Of a stretch of 6,246 bases of DNA, positions 5,232 to 6,246 are shown in pieces; position 1 is the stretch's first letter; every line of letters begins with the position of its first letter. The translations under genes were made by a program, and so were the position numbers. The notes beneath the pieces were generated by a model that saw only the letters and a list, made by a program, of their open reading frames with translations, was not told where the DNA came from and ran no database searches. Source of the stretch: an uncultured Planctomycetaceae bacterium (GTDB lineage: Bacteria > Planctomycetota > Planctomycetia > Planctomycetales > Planctomycetaceae); contig CAIXQV010001026.1 in NCBI GenBank assembly GCA_903921605.1, positions 1 to 6,246 of the forward strand, written 5' to 3'.

Positions 5232-5941
5232 GCATCTCCGATCCCAAAGCCTGTGTCGTCCTGGTTCCGTGTGGTGAAGCCATTGCTGCTCCCTGCGAAG
5301 ACTCTTTGCGAGTCCTCGAGTCCCGAGGCTACGAAGTCCGGCGGATTCGAGGTTTCTCGCAGATCGATGTGGCTCGAAACACCATCGCCAGCAATGCCGT
5401 GCGAGATGGGTTTGCAGAAACTCTCTGGATCGATTCGGACGTCGGCTTCAATCCGGATGATGTCGAGAAGCTTCGTAATCATCAATTGCCGATCGTGGCG
5501 GGAATCTATGCGAAGAAGGCGAAACGCGAACTGGCCTGCAAGTTTCTCGATGATACCAAGGGAATTCAGTTTGGTAAGAAGGGTGGCCTGATTGAACTGA
5601 TGTACGCCGCGACCGGGTTTCTGCACGTCCGGCGAGAGGTCTATCTGGACATTCAGCACAAACTGAATCTGCCTACTTGTAACCTCAGTTTCGGCGAAGC
5701 CATAGTTCCCTGGTTCCAGCCACTGATTCGAGAATACAAAGGCAACCCATGGTATCTTGGCGAAGACTTTGCATTCTGCGAGAGAGCTCGCCAGGCTGGC
5801 TTTAGGATCATGGCCGACACGTCGATCCGACTCTGGCACATCGGCAGCTACCCCTACGGCTGGGAAGACGCCTCGGGACCAACTCTGCGATACTCCGCAT
5901 TCGAGCTACAGTTCGAAGCCAGCCCCAGCAATCCCACCTGA
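5228..5941 (+). CDS. GT-A glycosyltransferase-like protein
   Basis: A 237-residue protein that looks like a family 2-type (GT-A fold) glycosyltransferase. The N-terminal strand CVVLVPCGEAI and the conserved DVARNTIASNAV lead to LWIDSDVGF, whose D69-S-D71 is placed as the DxD motif that binds a metal-nucleotide sugar. YAATGFLHVRREVY forms the middle, WYLGEDFAFCERARQAGFRI carries the G178-E-D180 motif where a catalytic acid is expected, and LWHIG with H204 is a frequent late metal ligand. It is shorter than typical family 2 enzymes and has no membrane segment. The ATG at 5228 overlaps the methyltransferase stop as ATGA; a TTG at 5201 in the same frame is less likely. Together the two genes could add and methylate a sugar; substrate and target are unknown. 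The fold assignment is fairly good, the activity inferred. Confidence 0.7.
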   Translation: MSISDPKACVVLVPCGEAIAAPCEDSLRVLESRGYEVRRIRGFSQIDVARNTIASNAVRDGFAETLWIDSDVGFNPDDVEKLRNHQLPIVAGIYAKKAKRELACKFLDDTKGIQFGKKGGLIELMYAATGFLHVRREVYLDIQHKLNLPTCNLSFGEAIVPWFQPLIREYKGNPWYLGEDFAFCERARQAGFRIMADTSIRLWHIGSYPYGWEDASGPTLRYSAFELQFEASPSNPT

Positions 5942-6246
5942 AACATGTAGCGCAGTTGCATCGTCCAAGCCCTCCCGCAAAAACGCCCGCCCGCAGCACT
6001 CACACACGAGTCGAGTTTCTATGGTATCAACAACTCGCCGCGCCCTGTTGCGTCCCCATCGTTCGACGCTCCGGTTGTCACGACCGGAGTGAGGAACCGG
6101 AGTTCGCTTCGCTACTTCGGTCCGACACGCTGATGTCGCATCAATCTGATCGCCGGCATCGCTCAAATCTCATCCCCGCGCCTCGTCGAAATGACGACAC
6201 CAGCCGAATAAAACTTAGCCGCACGAACTACGCTGCCAATGACAGC
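5942..6246. other. Non-coding tail region
   Basis: These 305 bases hold no convincing gene on either strand. The short open frames have poor protein character. The only visible structure is the inverted-repeat cluster at 6069-6138. A minus-strand frame open from the window edge to a stop at 6163-6165 could be the end of a gene lying outside the window, but 27 codons are too few to support it. Confidence 0.5.
6069..6138. repeat. Cluster of hairpins with repeated ACCGGAG
   Basis: CTCCGGT (6069-6075) pairs exactly with ACCGGAG (6083-6089) around a 7-base loop. A second ACCGGAG follows at 6096-6102 and can replace the first, or can pair as ACCGGAGT (6096-6103) with ACTTCGGT (6114-6121), with one G-T pair. 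A third stem is CGACA (6123-6127) with TGTCG (6134-6138). No T-run follows, so a factor-independent terminator is not supported. The pattern resembles a dispersed intergenic palindromic element and lies about 130 bases after the last gene. Confidence 0.45.

Noticed and set aside
5141..5839. Long minus-strand open frame (232 codons) opposite the glycosyltransferase-like gene
   Set aside because: It lies fully opposite two well-supported + strand genes with recognisable motifs, has no domain character, and is typical of an antisense shadow in GC-rich DNA.
5906..6166. Minus-strand frame with a Cys-rich CECCGRAF stretch
   Set aside because: It overlaps the 3' end of the glycosyltransferase-like gene and crosses the hairpin cluster. 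The rest of the frame is low in protein character and there is no ribosome binding site.
6163..6246. Minus-strand frame open from the right edge, ending at 6163-6165
   Set aside because: Its 27 residues read fairly naturally (including AAKFYSAGVVIS) and could be a gene end, but the length is too short to support a call without sequence beyond the window.

Overview
The window reads like an accessory region of a planctomycete chromosome. This rests on family recognition: two compact toxins carry an expanded HINT domain of a style I associate with Planctomycetes (long insert, then a block with TDNH, FWSEDR, VYNLEV and GVLAHN). They sit beside an FkbM methyltransferase and a small GT-A-like protein. 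The base composition is moderately GC-rich. No rRNA, tRNA, CRISPR array, transposase or integrase is visible, and every supported gene is on the + strand.

Layout. Bases 1-68 look like the 3' end of an upstream gene. A 73-base gap follows, holding two mutually exclusive hairpins. Next come two toxin-immunity pairs in tandem. Pair 1 is a 519-residue protein (142-1701) followed after 4 bases by a 202-residue protein (1706-2314). Pair 2 is a 547-residue protein (2391-4034) followed after 4 bases by a 122-residue protein (4039-4407). The two large proteins share a nearly identical backbone: an N-terminal hydrophobic segment, a HINT domain with a long insert, and a terminal H-N cleavage site. After that site they are unrelated. 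Tip 1 looks like a PD-(D/E)XK nuclease. Tip 2 is a domain I cannot assign. This is the signature of polymorphic toxins, where a constant carrier holds exchangeable toxin tips and each tip has its own downstream immunity gene.

The second immunity gene overlaps an FkbM-family methyltransferase gene (4404-5231) by ATGA. That gene overlaps a GT-A glycosyltransferase-like gene (5228-5941) in the same way. From the second toxin onward the genes are therefore packed as a translationally coupled run, so the glycan-modification pair may be expressed with the toxin cassette. The last 305 bases contain no convincing gene, but they hold a cluster of inverted repeats at 6069-6138.

The most interesting points are: the tandem toxins with swapped tips and mostly silent backbone divergence; the unassigned second toxin/immunity pair; the absence of the usual first cysteine of the HINT domain in both copies; a linker expansion in the second toxin built from inverted GGTCTC/GAGACC repeats; and the coupling of an immunity gene to glycan-type enzymes. 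Function calls rest on motifs read by eye. No database search was possible.
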